From the NCBI RefSeq assembly GCF_009296025.1, contig NZ_CP045178.1, positions 3,100,001-3,164,000 of the forward strand: a stretch of DNA of 64,000 nucleotides. Direction: 5' to 3'. Position numbers and translations under genes: made by a program. The DNA comes from Streptomyces tsukubensis. GTDB taxonomy: Bacteria; Actinomycetota; Actinomycetes; Streptomycetales; Streptomycetaceae. How positions within the stretch are numbered: the stretch's first letter is position 1; each line of letters opens with the position of its first letter. Shown piece by piece: positions 43,663-52,295 of the stretch. Below the pieces are notes generated by a model. That model worked only from the letters and a program-made list of their open reading frames with translations. It was not told the DNA's origin and did no database searches.

Positions 43663-45318
43663 TCACACGTTCGGGGGCGCTCCCTCGATCGGGCGGCCGG
43701 GGACGCCTGGGCGGCGCTGCCAAGGGAGGGGCCCCGAGGCGGGCCTGTAGGCGACGCCGAGCGCGTCCAGCCGGGCGTAGTGGGTGGTCATACGGTCATT
43801 GAAAGCGTCGAAGTCGCGCTCGGCGGGGGCCGGGAGGGCGCTCCAGGCGACCTCGGCGAAGGCGGCGAGACGGGGAAACATCTGGTAATCGACCCGGTCC
43901 CTGGTCTCCAGCACCTCGGTCCAGACGTTGGCCTGAGTGCCCAGCACATGGGCGGCCTCCTCCGGGGTCAGCTGCGGCGGTACGGGCTCGAAGCGGTAGA
44001 CGTCCTCAAGAGTCCTGACGTAACCGGTCGGTACCGGCTCGTCAGGGCCCCCGTCCTCCCGGAAGTTCAGGTACACCTGCTGCTCGGGGCACATCACCAC
44101 GTCGTGTCCCGCCTTGGCCGCGGTCACCCCGCCCTCGTAGCCGCGCCACGAGGAGACGGCGGCGCCCGGCGCGAGCCCGCCCTCAAGGATCTCGTCCCAG
44201 CCGATGAGGCGGCGGCCCCGCGCGGCGAACCACGTGTCGAAGTGGCCGATGAACCAGGACTGCAACTCGTCCTCGTCGCGCAGTCCCAGTTCCGCGATAC
44301 GGGCCTGGGCGGTCGCCGACGCCTTCCACTGGTCCTTGGGCGCCTCGTCACCGCCGATGTGCACGAACTCCGAGGGGAAGAGGCCGAGCAGCTCCTCCCA
44401 GACCCCTTCGTAGAACCGCAGGACGTGGTCGGTGGGGGCGAGGATGTTGGGGTTGACGCCCCAGGTGTCCCACACGTCGAGGGCGGCGGTGTCGACCGCG
44501 TCGGCGTTGCCCAGCTCCGGATAGGCGGCGATGGCGGCCTGCGAGTGCCCGGGAATGTCGATCTCAGGTACGACGGTGATGTTGCGCCGCTTCGCGTGGG
44601 CGACGATCTCGCGGATGTCGTCCTGGGTGTAGTGACCGCCGTGGGGCGTCTCGTCCCACAGGGGAGAGCCGCGCTGCCCGCGCTTCGTGCGGGAGCGCCA
44701 GGACGCGGTCTCCGTCAGCTTCGGGTGGCGCTTGATCTCGACCCGCCAGCCCTGGTCGTCGCTGAGATGGAAGTGGAAGACGTTGAGCTTGTGCGCGGCG
44801 AGGAGGTCGAGCACCCGCAGCACCCCGTCCTTGGGGGTGAAGTGCCGCGCCACGTCCAGCATCATGCCGCGCCAGCCGAACCGCGGGGCGTCCTCGACCT
44901 CGCCGTACGGGAGTTCCCAGCGGCGCGAGTCGTCGAGCGGCGCCCCACGGAACGCGTCGGGGCCGAGCAACTGCCGTAGCGTCTGCGCCCCCCAGAAGAG
45001 CCCGGCGGGGCCTCCGCCACTGACGCTCACCCCTTCCGCGCCCACCGTCAGGACGTACCCCTCGGCACCGAGCCTGGCGGTGGTCTCCGGATCGACGCGC
45101 AGCCTCAGCACGTCCCCTTCGGTCCCCGGTGCGAACGGCAGCCCGGTGGCGGCGCCAAGGGTGTCCCGCAGCCACCGCGCGGTGGCCTCGGCCCCCTCCC
45201 CCGCGTCAAGGACGGTACGGGCGCCGAGCGTACGCGTGCCGCCCGCCGGGGCCGGGGTGACGCGGGAGGGCGCGGGCAGCAGGGCGCCGAACGGGTCGTC
45301 AGAAGCAGAAGTGGTCAT
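43663..45318 (-). CDS. Beta-N-acetylhexosaminidase (GH20)
   Basis: A 551-residue GH20 enzyme that removes terminal GlcNAc from chito-oligosaccharides. The N-terminal GH20b domain (about 1-140) ends LFWGAQTLRQLL. The catalytic barrel starts GWRGMMLDVARHF, contains FHFHLSDDQGWRVE and has the catalytic Asp324-Glu325 pair in FVHIGGDEAPKDQW; YQMFPRLAAFAEVAW closes the barrel. No signal peptide is evident from this start (MTTSASDDPFGALL), so it is probably cytoplasmic and acts on imported chitobiose. The open frame extends to 45552 without homology, and the start lacks a clear ribosome site. Confidence 0.92.
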   Translation of the reverse strand: MTTSASDDPFGALLPAPSRVTPAPAGGTRTLGARTVLDAGEGAEATARWLRDTLGAATGLPFAPGTEGDVLRLRVDPETTARLGAEGYVLTVGAEGVSVSGGGPAGLFWGAQTLRQLLGPDAFRGAPLDDSRRWELPYGEVEDAPRFGWRGMMLDVARHFTPKDGVLRVLDLLAAHKLNVFHFHLSDDQGWRVEIKRHPKLTETASWRSRTKRGQRGSPLWDETPHGGHYTQDDIREIVAHAKRRNITVVPEIDIPGHSQAAIAAYPELGNADAVDTAALDVWDTWGVNPNILAPTDHVLRFYEGVWEELLGLFPSEFVHIGGDEAPKDQWKASATAQARIAELGLRDEDELQSWFIGHFDTWFAARGRRLIGWDEILEGGLAPGAAVSSWRGYEGGVTAAKAGHDVVMCPEQQVYLNFREDGGPDEPVPTGYVRTLEDVYRFEPVPPQLTPEEAAHVLGTQANVWTEVLETRDRVDYQMFPRLAAFAEVAWSALPAPAERDFDAFNDRMTTHYARLDALGVAYRPASGPLPWQRRPGVPGRPIEGAPPNV

Positions 45319-45594
45319 ACGGGCCAGTCCATCAGAGGCGTGGCCGGGTGACGAGGGGGTCGGCCGGCCACCGGACCCGGCGGGAGCGGGGAAACGGCGG
45401 GGCGGGAGGTCCGCGACGCGCAACACGCCACGGGCCACGGGCCACGGGAGACGCCGATGGGCAGCCGACGGACAGTCGGCGGGCAGTCGGCGGGCAGACG
45501 GCGGACAGACGAAGGACCCCCGGGCGCGCGGGGCGCGCACACGGGGGTCCATGTGGACGAGGTGGAACCGGACGAGGTACGGGCCGGGGGCGGG

Positions 45595-45900
45595 CTACTT
45601 CTTGCCGCCGCCCGTACCGCCCTTCCCGCCGTCCTTGTCGTTGTCGCCACCGGCGCCCATGGACTCGTAGATCTCCTTGCACATGGGACAGACGGGATAC
45701 TTCTTCGGATCACGGCCCGGCACCCACACCTTGCCGCAGAGGGCGACGACGGGCGTGCCGTCGAGCGCGCTCGCCATGATCTTTTCCTTCTGGACATAGT
45801 GGGCATAGCGCTCGTGGTCGCCGTCACCGTGCGATGTCTGGGGCGTCGGCTCTACGAGGGTTCCCGTACCAGTCCCGCGCTCGGGCTCAAGAGTGCTCAT
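45595..45900 (-). CDS. DUF3039 protein
   Basis: A 101-residue protein of the actinobacterial DUF3039 family (HYVQKEKIMASALDGTPVVA, LCGKVWVPGRDPKKYPVCP). Cysteines in VALCGKVW and VCPMCKEIYE could bind zinc. It ends in a Gly/Lys/Asp-rich tail (GGDNDKDGGKGG). Function unknown; the family is conserved as a core actinobacterial gene. The ATG begins MSTLEPERGTG. The 276-bp gap to the GH20 gene carries short repeats (GCAGTCGGCGG-like, about 45465-45510). Confidence 0.9.
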   Translation of the reverse strand: MSTLEPERGTGTGTLVEPTPQTSHGDGDHERYAHYVQKEKIMASALDGTPVVALCGKVWVPGRDPKKYPVCPMCKEIYESMGAGGDNDKDGGKGGTGGGKK

Positions 45901-46062
45901 AAATTCCTAGGGTACCCACGCGCGCCTGCTCTGCGGAGGTCCCGCCAGGGGGCGCGGGCGCGAGAGCCGCGCGAGGACCGGGCGCGGAGGCCGGACAGGG
46001 CGGGCCCAGTTCGGCGTACGGGGCGCGGTTCAGCGAGCGGGGCCCGGTCCGGCGTACGGGGC

Positions 46063-46635
46063 TCAATTCAGCGAAGGATCATCCGGATAGGTGGCGATCA
46101 TCGCCAGTTCGCCGCGCTGGCGTCGCAGTACGCCCCGCCACAGCCGCTCCGGCGCGGGGGACGACACGTCTCCCGGCTCCGACTCGACCACGTACCAGGC
46201 CCCTTCGGAGAGTTCGTTCTCCAGTTGCCCCGGCCCCCACCCCGCGTATCCCGCGAAGATCCGTAGCGAACCGAGGGCGGGGGCGAGGAGTTCCGGCGGG
46301 GTCTCCAGGTCGACGAGGCCGATCGCGCCGTGGACCCGGCGCCAGCCGAGCGGCTGGGCGCGGGCGGAGTCCTCCCCCGGCACGACTCCGACACCCAGGG
46401 CGGAGTCCAGGGAGACGGGCCCGCCCTGGAAGACGACACCGGGGTCACCGGCGAGCTCCGCCCAGTCCTCCAGGATGTCGCCGACACCGACGGGGGTCGG
46501 CCGGTTGAGGACAACACCAAGGGAGCCCTCCTCGTCGTGGTCGAGAAGCAGCACCACCGCGCGGTCGAAATTCGGGTCAGCCAGGGCAGGGGTGGCGACG
46601 AGCAACCGCCCTGTGAGCGAGGACACCTCGGTCAT
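46063..46635 (-). CDS. YqgE/AlgH family protein (UPF0301)
   Basis: A 190-residue protein of the YqgE/AlgH family. The conserved start is SLTGRLLVATPALADPNFDR, followed by AVVLLLDHDEEGSLGVVLNR and the FQGGPV motif. The C-terminal part includes IFAGYAGWGPGQLE. Structures are known in this family but function is not. ATG at 46633-46635 (MTEVSSLTG) is preferred because homologues begin there; an ATG nine bases upstream is possible. Divergent from murA across 263 bp. Confidence 0.93.
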   Translation of the reverse strand: MTEVSSLTGRLLVATPALADPNFDRAVVLLLDHDEEGSLGVVLNRPTPVGVGDILEDWAELAGDPGVVFQGGPVSLDSALGVGVVPGEDSARAQPLGWRRVHGAIGLVDLETPPELLAPALGSLRIFAGYAGWGPGQLENELSEGAWYVVESEPGDVSSPAPERLWRGVLRRQRGELAMIATYPDDPSLN

Positions 46636-46898
46636 GGCTGACATGATCCCGCATGTGACCCCTTCGCGGGGAGTCCGCGTCCGTACTCATCCGTCCGCAG
46701 CTCAGGGCGCACAGAGGCGTTGCCCGCGCATTCGACCCTCCGATGACCCTCGGCGTTCACACGGCCACCGTCCGTGTCGCGGGGGCGCGATGGCGGAGCA
46801 ATCACGGTCCGTGGGCCTCACGGCTCTCCGACTGGGGGGCCGAGGACCATTACGCTTGCCTATCGGCCCCCTGCCCACCTCATCGGAACGCGAGATTC

Positions 46899-48239
46899 AT
46901 GACCGTCACCGACGATGTACTGCTTGTCCACGGCGGAACCCCGCTGGAGGGCGAGATCCGTGTCCGAGGCGCGAAGAACCTCGTGCCCAAGGCCATGGTC
47001 GCCGCGCTGCTCGGCAGCGCTCCGAGCCGGCTGGGCAATGTCCCGGACATCCGCGACGTCCGTGTCGTACGCGGCCTCCTGCAACTGCACGGGGTCACGG
47101 TCCGGCCCGGTGACGAACCCGGCGAGCTGGTCCTCGACCCGACGCACGTGGAGAGCGCGAACGTCGCGGACATCGACGCCCACGCCGGCTCCTCGCGTAT
47201 CCCGATCCTGTTCTGCGGCCCGTTGCTGCACAGGCTCGGACACGCGTTCATCCCCGGTCTCGGCGGCTGTGACATCGGCGGCCGGCCGATCGACTTCCAC
47301 TTCGACGTGTTGCGCCAGTTCGGCGCGCGCATCGAGAAGCGCGCGGACGGCCAGTATCTGGAGGCCCCGCAGCGGCTGCGCGGCACGAAGATCCGGCTGC
47401 CCTACCCGTCGGTGGGTACGACCGAGCAGGTCCTGCTCACGGCCGTACTGGCCGAGGGCGTGACCGAGCTCTCCAACGCCGCTGTCGAACCCGAGATCGA
47501 GGACCTGATCTGCGTACTGCAGAAAATGGGCGCGATCATCGCGATGGACACCGACAGGACCATCCGGATCACCGGTGTGGACAAGCTCGGCGGCTACCGC
47601 CACCGCGCGCTCCCCGACCGCCTGGAGGCCGCCTCCTGGGCGTCCGCCGCGCTGGCCACCGAGGGGAACATCTACGTCCACGGGGCGCAGCAGCGCTCGA
47701 TGATGACCTTCCTGAACACCTACAGGAAGGTCGGCGGCGCCTTCGAGATCGACGACAAGGGCATCCGTTTCTGGCACCCGGGCGGCTCGCTGAACGCGAT
47801 CGCGCTGGAGACGGACGTGCACCCCGGTTTCCAGACGGACTGGCAGCAGCCGCTGGTGGTGGCGCTGACCCAGGCCACGGGGCTGTCGATCATTCACGAG
47901 ACGGTGTACGAGTCGCGGCTCGGCTTCACCTCCGCGCTCAACCAGATGGGTGCGCACATCCAGCTGTACCGCGAGTGCCTGGGCGGCTCGCACTGCCGTT
48001 TCGGCCAGCGCAACTTCCTGCACTCGGCCGTCGTCTCGGGGCCCACGAAGCTCCAGGGCGCCGATCTGGTCATCCCGGACCTGCGGGGCGGCTTCTCCTA
48101 CCTGATCGCGGCGCTGGCCGCGCAGGGGACGTCCCACGTGCACGGGATCGACCTGATCAACCGTGGCTACGAGAACTTCATGGACAAGCTGGTGGCGCTC
48201 GGCGCCAAGGTGGAGCTGCCGGGCCGCGCCCAGCTCTGA
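46899..48239 (+). CDS. murA: UDP-N-acetylglucosamine 1-carboxyvinyltransferase
   Basis: Transfers enolpyruvate from PEP to UDP-GlcNAc, the first committed peptidoglycan step. The 446-residue EPSP-synthase-fold protein has the invariant Lys-Asn start (IRVRGAKNLVPKAMVAALL), the PEP-binding loop with catalytic Cys124 (LGGCDIGGRPIDFH) and the C-terminal DLRGGFSYLIAALAA motif. Cys at that position predicts fosfomycin sensitivity. ATG at 46899 is chosen from homology (MTVTDDVLLVHGG). The frame is open further back, but that part overlaps the promoter region. Monocistronic with a terminator behind. Confidence 0.95.
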   Translation: MTVTDDVLLVHGGTPLEGEIRVRGAKNLVPKAMVAALLGSAPSRLGNVPDIRDVRVVRGLLQLHGVTVRPGDEPGELVLDPTHVESANVADIDAHAGSSRIPILFCGPLLHRLGHAFIPGLGGCDIGGRPIDFHFDVLRQFGARIEKRADGQYLEAPQRLRGTKIRLPYPSVGTTEQVLLTAVLAEGVTELSNAAVEPEIEDLICVLQKMGAIIAMDTDRTIRITGVDKLGGYRHRALPDRLEAASWASAALATEGNIYVHGAQQRSMMTFLNTYRKVGGAFEIDDKGIRFWHPGGSLNAIALETDVHPGFQTDWQQPLVVALTQATGLSIIHETVYESRLGFTSALNQMGAHIQLYRECLGGSHCRFGQRNFLHSAVVSGPTKLQGADLVIPDLRGGFSYLIAALAAQGTSHVHGIDLINRGYENFMDKLVALGAKVELPGRAQL

Positions 48240-48255
48240 ACGGGGCCTGACGGAC

Positions 48256-48282
48256 GCGGAGGGGGCCCCACGCCCCCTCCGC
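48256..48282 (+). terminator. murA terminator
   Basis: Perfect 11-bp stem (GCGGAGGGGGC and complement), loop CCCAC, 17 bp behind the stop. Confidence 0.85.
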
Positions 48283-48401
48283 GAAGCGGCACGGCAGGGC
48301 AGGGCAGGGCGCACCAGGCCACGCCACGGCACACGTACATGAGCACACGCGCCCCTATTGCAAGGACCCCTTACGCGCAGTCGTACGCATACGCACATGC
48401 A

Positions 48402-48437
48402 AAAGGGCGGTCACCCCCGTGGGGGTGACCGCCCTTT
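48402..48437 (-). terminator. hup terminator
   Basis: Long dyad AAAGGGCGGTCACCCCC with its complement and a minimal loop. On the reverse strand it is followed by TTTTGC, giving a near-canonical Rho-independent terminator 12 bp behind the hup stop. Confidence 0.92.
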
Positions 48438-48448
48438 CGGCGGCTTGC

Positions 48449-48730
48449 TTACTTACCCTTGGCCGCTTCCTTGAGCTTGGAGCCCGCGGAGACCTTCACG
48501 CTGTAGCCGGCCGGGATCTGGATCGGCTCGCCGGTCTGCGGGTTACGAGCGGTGCGAGCGGCACGGTGCGTGCGCTCGAAGGTCAGGAAGCCGGGGATGG
48601 TGACCTTCTCGTCGCCCTTGGCAACGACATCACCGACCACCTCGGCGAACGCGGCCAGCACCGCGTCGGCGTCCTTGCGGGTCACCTCGGCGCGGTCGGC
48701 CAGGGCGGCCACCAGCTCACTGCGGTTCAT
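48449..48730 (-). CDS. hup: DNA-binding protein HU
   Basis: A 93-residue HU-family nucleoid protein: MNRSELVAALADRAEVTRKD, the helical dimer core, the beta-arm base GFLTFERTHRAARTARNPQT and tip GEPIQIPAGYSVKVS. It lacks the Lys/Ala-rich tail of the second Streptomyces HU (HupS), so it is the HupA type. Highly expressed, growth-phase nucleoid compaction. ATG at 48728-48730; leader of several hundred bases is uncoded. Confidence 0.96.
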   Translation of the reverse strand: MNRSELVAALADRAEVTRKDADAVLAAFAEVVGDVVAKGDEKVTIPGFLTFERTHRAARTARNPQTGEPIQIPAGYSVKVSAGSKLKEAAKGK

Positions 48731-49105
48731 GTTTGTACTCCCGTGTTCTTCTTGCCGTTGAGGCGTGAGATCGAAGCCGATGCTGCCAGGGTCCGCGGAG
48801 GGCCCCCGGACCCGGGTCCGTCAGACCCTCGCGCCCAGAGAGGCATCCTGCCCCCACCTGCGGCGGGAAAGCCAATCCGCGTCCGCGGGAGTCGCACGAA
48901 AAGCGCCACAGCCTCGAAATAGTGACGCTCCGTCCGCCCCCGGCAGCGGACCGCAGGGCTGGGGACCTTGCTGTCCGCCACCCTAGAGGGCGGCCACATG
49001 CCCCGCGATCCGCGACGCGCCGTAGCCACGGGGCCGAGACCAGGGCCATATGGGCGTGGTTTCACCCGGACCTGCTCTACTCCTGCCCCGCAGAAGCTCC
49101 GCGAC
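48731..49105. other. hup upstream region
   Basis: 375 bp without a gene. It carries the hup promoter; a TCACTATTTCG stretch around 48914-48924 (reverse strand) is the most AT-rich candidate -10. GC content here is otherwise as in the rest of the window. Confidence 0.45.
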
Positions 49106-50536
49106 TCAGGCCGTGGTGCTCGTCACTACGACTCCCGCGGCCTTCGCCGCGTCGCGCACCGCTCCGGCCACGGCGCCCGCGACCTTGTCGTTGAAAACGC
49201 TCGGAATGATGTAGTTGCGGTTGAGCTCGTCCCTGGTCACGACGTCGGCCAGAGCGGTGGCCGCGGCGAGCATCATGTCGGTGTTGACCGTACGGGACTG
49301 CGCGTCGAGCAGGCCGCGGAAGACACCGGGGAAGACCAGGACGTTGTTGATCTGGTTCGGGAAGTCGGAGCGGCCCGTGGCGACGACTGCGGCCGTCTGG
49401 CGGGCGATCCCCGGGTCGACCTCGGGGTCGGGGTTGGCGAGTGCGAACACGATCGCGTCGTCCGCCATGGCGGCCACGTCGTCGCCGTTCAGCACGTTGG
49501 GGGCCGAGACACCGATGAAGACGTCCGCACCGCGCACGGCCTCGCTGAGGGTGCCTGTGGCGCCCTCAGGGTTGGTGTTGTCCGCGATCCAGCGCAGCGG
49601 CGAGTCGGGGGCCGCGTCGACCAGGTCCTCGCGGCCCGCGTGGACGACGCCGTGGATGTCGGCGACGACGGCGTGCTTGACGCCCGCGGCGAGCAGCAGC
49701 TTCAGGATGGCCGTACCGGCCGCTCCGGCGCCCGACATGACCACGCGTACGTCGGAGACGGCCTTGTCGACCACGCGGAGGGCGTTGGTGAGCGCGGCGA
49801 GTACGACGATGGCGGTGCCGTGCTGGTCGTCGTGGAAGACGGGGATGTCGAGGGCCTCGCGCAGCCTGGCCTCGATCTCGAAGCAGCGGGGCGCCGAGAT
49901 GTCCTCCAGGTTGATGCCGGCGAAGCCGGGGGCGATGGCCTTGACGATCTCCACGATCGCGTCGCTGTCCTGGGTGTCCAGGCAGATGGGCCAGGCGTCG
50001 ATCCCGGCGAACCGCTTGAAGAGGGCGGCCTTGCCCTCCATCACGGGCAGGGCGGCCTTGGGGCCGATGTTGCCGAGGCCGAGCACGGCGGAGCCGTCGG
50101 TGACGACAGCCACCGAGTTCCGCTTGATGGTCAGCCTGCGGGCGTCCTCGGGGTTCTCGGCGATCGCCATGCAGACCCGCGCCACGCCGGGCGTGTAGAC
50201 CATGGAGAGGTCGTCACGGTTGCGGATGGGGTGCTTGGACTGCATCTCGATCTTGCCGCCGAGGTGCATCAGGAAGGTACGGTCCGAGACCTTGCCCAGG
50301 GTGACGCCTTCGATGGTGCGCAGCTTGCTGACGATCTCGTCGGCGTGCGCGGTCGAGGACGCGGCGATGGTGACGTCGATCTGGAGCTTCTCGTGGCCCG
50401 AGGCGGTGACGTCGAGTCCGGTCACCGAGCCTCCCGAGGACTCCACGGCCGTGGTGAGCTGTGAGACCGCGGTTCCGCTCGCGGGCACCTCCAGCCGGAC
50501 CGTCATCGAGTAGGAGACGCTGGGCGCCGTTGCCAT
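49106..50536 (-). CDS. NAD(P)-dependent malic enzyme with N-terminal ACT domain
   Basis: Oxidatively decarboxylates malate to pyruvate. The 476-residue protein starts with an ACT-like domain (MATAPSVSYSMTVRLEVPAS, about 1-80). The malic domain has MVYTPGVARVCMAIA, LGLGNIGPKAALPVMEGKA and VFHDDQHGTAIVVLAA (metal-site Asp pair), and the NAD-binding domain has the Rossmann loop VVMSGAGAAGTAILK with FALANPDPEVDP. ATG at 50534-50536 follows AGAGGAAG. The ACT domain suggests amino-acid allostery. Cofactor (NAD or NADP) cannot be fixed from sequence here. Confidence 0.94.
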   Translation of the reverse strand: MATAPSVSYSMTVRLEVPASGTAVSQLTTAVESSGGSVTGLDVTASGHEKLQIDVTIAASSTAHADEIVSKLRTIEGVTLGKVSDRTFLMHLGGKIEMQSKHPIRNRDDLSMVYTPGVARVCMAIAENPEDARRLTIKRNSVAVVTDGSAVLGLGNIGPKAALPVMEGKAALFKRFAGIDAWPICLDTQDSDAIVEIVKAIAPGFAGINLEDISAPRCFEIEARLREALDIPVFHDDQHGTAIVVLAALTNALRVVDKAVSDVRVVMSGAGAAGTAILKLLLAAGVKHAVVADIHGVVHAGREDLVDAAPDSPLRWIADNTNPEGATGTLSEAVRGADVFIGVSAPNVLNGDDVAAMADDAIVFALANPDPEVDPGIARQTAAVVATGRSDFPNQINNVLVFPGVFRGLLDAQSRTVNTDMMLAAATALADVVTRDELNRNYIIPSVFNDKVAGAVAGAVRDAAKAAGVVVTSTTA

Positions 50537-50719
50537 GGCGGGCTTCCTCTGCTTTCTGTGTCGCAGTACACCGCCCGCTGGATCGTGGACAGTGCAATCC
50601 GATCGTCGCACCTACTCACGAGTACGTGGCAGCCGCCCGAATTACGGACGTTTTGTTCTCAGCATCCTGACCACGGGGGCTTCCCGGCGGGGCGGGGGGG
50701 TGAGCTTGGGCGATCGGAA

Positions 50720-50757
50720 GATCTCTATGTGGAATAACTTTTCCACCATACGAGATC
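50720..50757. promoter_or_regulatory. Extended AT-rich dyad upstream of the malic enzyme gene
   Basis: Nested inverted repeat: GATCTC/GAGATC outside, TATG/CCATA next, TGGAA-TAACTT-TTCCA in the centre, with two one-base bulges. It lies 184 bp upstream of the malic enzyme start and 218 bp behind the flavoprotein stop, in an AT-rich island. Either a regulator binding site or a terminator. The rest of 50537-50974 is noncoding. Confidence 0.6.
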
Positions 50758-50974
50758 GCATGGGGCGAGGGAAGGGCGGAGGCCGTGAGGGGTGGAAGGC
50801 CACCCCCGACGTCGGCGGTCCGGATCGCCGTGCGACAGGGGGCGGCCGTCCGATATCAGCAGCACCCCTGTCGGGCAGGGTCGCCCGTGACGACCGTCAC
50901 GGACACCCGGAATACGATGCCCCGTCACTCTCGGCATCAGAGGCCCCCCAGGGGCCACGGGAGATGGCGCCCGG

Positions 50975-51526
50975 TTAGGTCCGTGTTCCGAGGATTCGCT
51001 CCACCGACGACAGAGCCCGCCCCCAGGGAAAAGCCTTCGGGACCCCTTGTTCCGGAGGATGTGACTCGTAACCCTCCGGGCCGTCGAGCACGGTGACGCC
51101 TTGGGCGCGAAGAGCCGCCATGGATACCGCGACCGCGGGCTGCGCCCCCTGCGCCTGGTTGAAGTAGGGCATCGCCACGACGGGAACCCCCATGTGGACC
51201 GCCTCGGAGACGAGGCCGATCGCCAGGGTGTCGGCGATTCCGGCGCCCCACTTGTTGAGCGTGGTGCTGGACATCGGCGCCATCAGCATGGCGTCCACTT
51301 TCGGCAGACCGTCGGACTCCCAGGGCATCTTGTACCGCGACCGCACCACGTGCCCGGTCATCTGCTCCAGCTCCGTCATCCGCGGCTCCCACCGGCGTGC
51401 GGCGGACGGAGTGAGCACCAGACAGACATCCCACCCGGCGGCCTGCGCCAGCCGCACCCCCTCGTCCACGAACTGCGCGGGTCCGGCCGCGCAGGCGATC
51501 AGGTACAGCACCCGTGTTGTGGTCAT
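50975..51526 (-). CDS. Flavoprotein (PPC decarboxylase-like), copy 1
   Basis: A 183-residue HFCD-type flavoprotein fold, as in Dfp/phosphopantothenoylcysteine decarboxylase. It starts MTTTRVLYLIACAAGPAQFV and contains WDVCLVLTPSAARRW, the motif KVDAMLMAPMSSTTLNKWGA (FMN phosphate/PASANT-like region) and GVPVVAMPYFNQAQG. Second gene of a pair with the paralogue upstream (88 bp gap). An ATG 30 bases upstream is an alternative start. These stand-alone flavoproteins are common beside XRE regulators in Streptomyces; substrate unknown. Confidence 0.87.
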   Translation of the reverse strand: MTTTRVLYLIACAAGPAQFVDEGVRLAQAAGWDVCLVLTPSAARRWEPRMTELEQMTGHVVRSRYKMPWESDGLPKVDAMLMAPMSSTTLNKWGAGIADTLAIGLVSEAVHMGVPVVAMPYFNQAQGAQPAVAVSMAALRAQGVTVLDGPEGYESHPPEQGVPKAFPWGRALSSVERILGTRT

Positions 51527-51614
51527 GCGCGGAGTCCATATCGCTGGGGCGGCCATAGCAACTTTCCAGAGGCGGAGACCCGCCGAGCGGGGGCAAGGGT
51601 GCAGCGCGGGGCCA

Positions 51615-52157
51615 TCAGGACGTGGCGCCAGCCATCCGTTCCGCCTCGTCCAGAACCAAATGCCAGGGATACTCCGCCGGTCTGCCCTGCCCCGGTTCGT
51701 TCGGGACAAAGCCCCGCTCGCCGTAGAGCACGCTCACGCCCATGAGGTTCAGCTCCTCGATGCTCCGTTGGAACTGACGGTGGCGCGCGTAAGCCGCGTT
51801 CAGGCAAGGCATCGTCACGATCGGAATTCCTTTGCCCATCCCCTCGGCCACCACGCCGACCACGAAGTCGTGGCTGAGACCGAGGGCCCACGAGTTGAGA
51901 CTGTTGAACGTGGCCGGCGCGAAGGCGATGACATCGGCTTTGGGCCAGTCGTCGGGCTCCCCGGGGACCTTGTAGTCCGTTCGCACCGGGTGCCCGGTCA
52001 GACGCTCCAATGCGTCGCGTTGCGCGGCCAGCCAACGGCCCGCCGTGGGAGTCAGCCCGAGGCACACGTCAAAACCGCGTGACTTGGCGTCCGCGATCAC
52101 CGTCGGCATACCGAAGACCGGCGGCGCGGCGGACCCGAACAGATAGAGCGTCGTCAT
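51615..52157 (-). CDS. Flavoprotein (PPC decarboxylase-like), copy 2
   Basis: A 180-residue paralogue of the downstream gene: MTTLYLFGSAAPPVFGMPTV, FDVCLGLTPTAGRWL, the PASANT-like loop ADVIAFAPATFNSLNSWALG and IPIVTMPCLNAAYA. It lacks a second (CoaB) domain, so it is not the coenzyme A biosynthesis enzyme itself. First gene of the pair, divergent from the XRE regulator at 52296 across a 138-bp gap with a palindromic site. Possibly an oxidative decarboxylase; the tandem pair may form a heteromer (inference). Confidence 0.88.
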   Translation of the reverse strand: MTTLYLFGSAAPPVFGMPTVIADAKSRGFDVCLGLTPTAGRWLAAQRDALERLTGHPVRTDYKVPGEPDDWPKADVIAFAPATFNSLNSWALGLSHDFVVGVVAEGMGKGIPIVTMPCLNAAYARHRQFQRSIEELNLMGVSVLYGERGFVPNEPGQGRPAEYPWHLVLDEAERMAGATS

Positions 52158-52243
52158 GTCGCTGTCCCATCCGGCTCGATGTGCGAATACAACCGCTCAG
52201 AAGCCTGGTGAATCATGAGCTGTTGGGATCGATCGTACGAAGC

Positions 52244-52265
52244 ACGGATACCGCGTGGGTACCGT
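52244..52265. promoter_or_regulatory. Palindromic site between flavoprotein and XRE genes
   Basis: ACGGATACC-GCGTG-GGTACCGT is an imperfect dyad (one inserted base in the left arm) ending 30 bp before the XRE start, a likely operator for that regulator acting on both divergent promoters. Confidence 0.55.
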
Positions 52266-52295
52266 CCACACGTCGAGGCAGGAACGGAGATCCAC

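Noticed and set aside
45319..45552. N-terminal extension of the GH20 protein
   Set aside because: The open frame continues but contains only low-complexity sequence and repeats; homology starts after the ATG at 45318.
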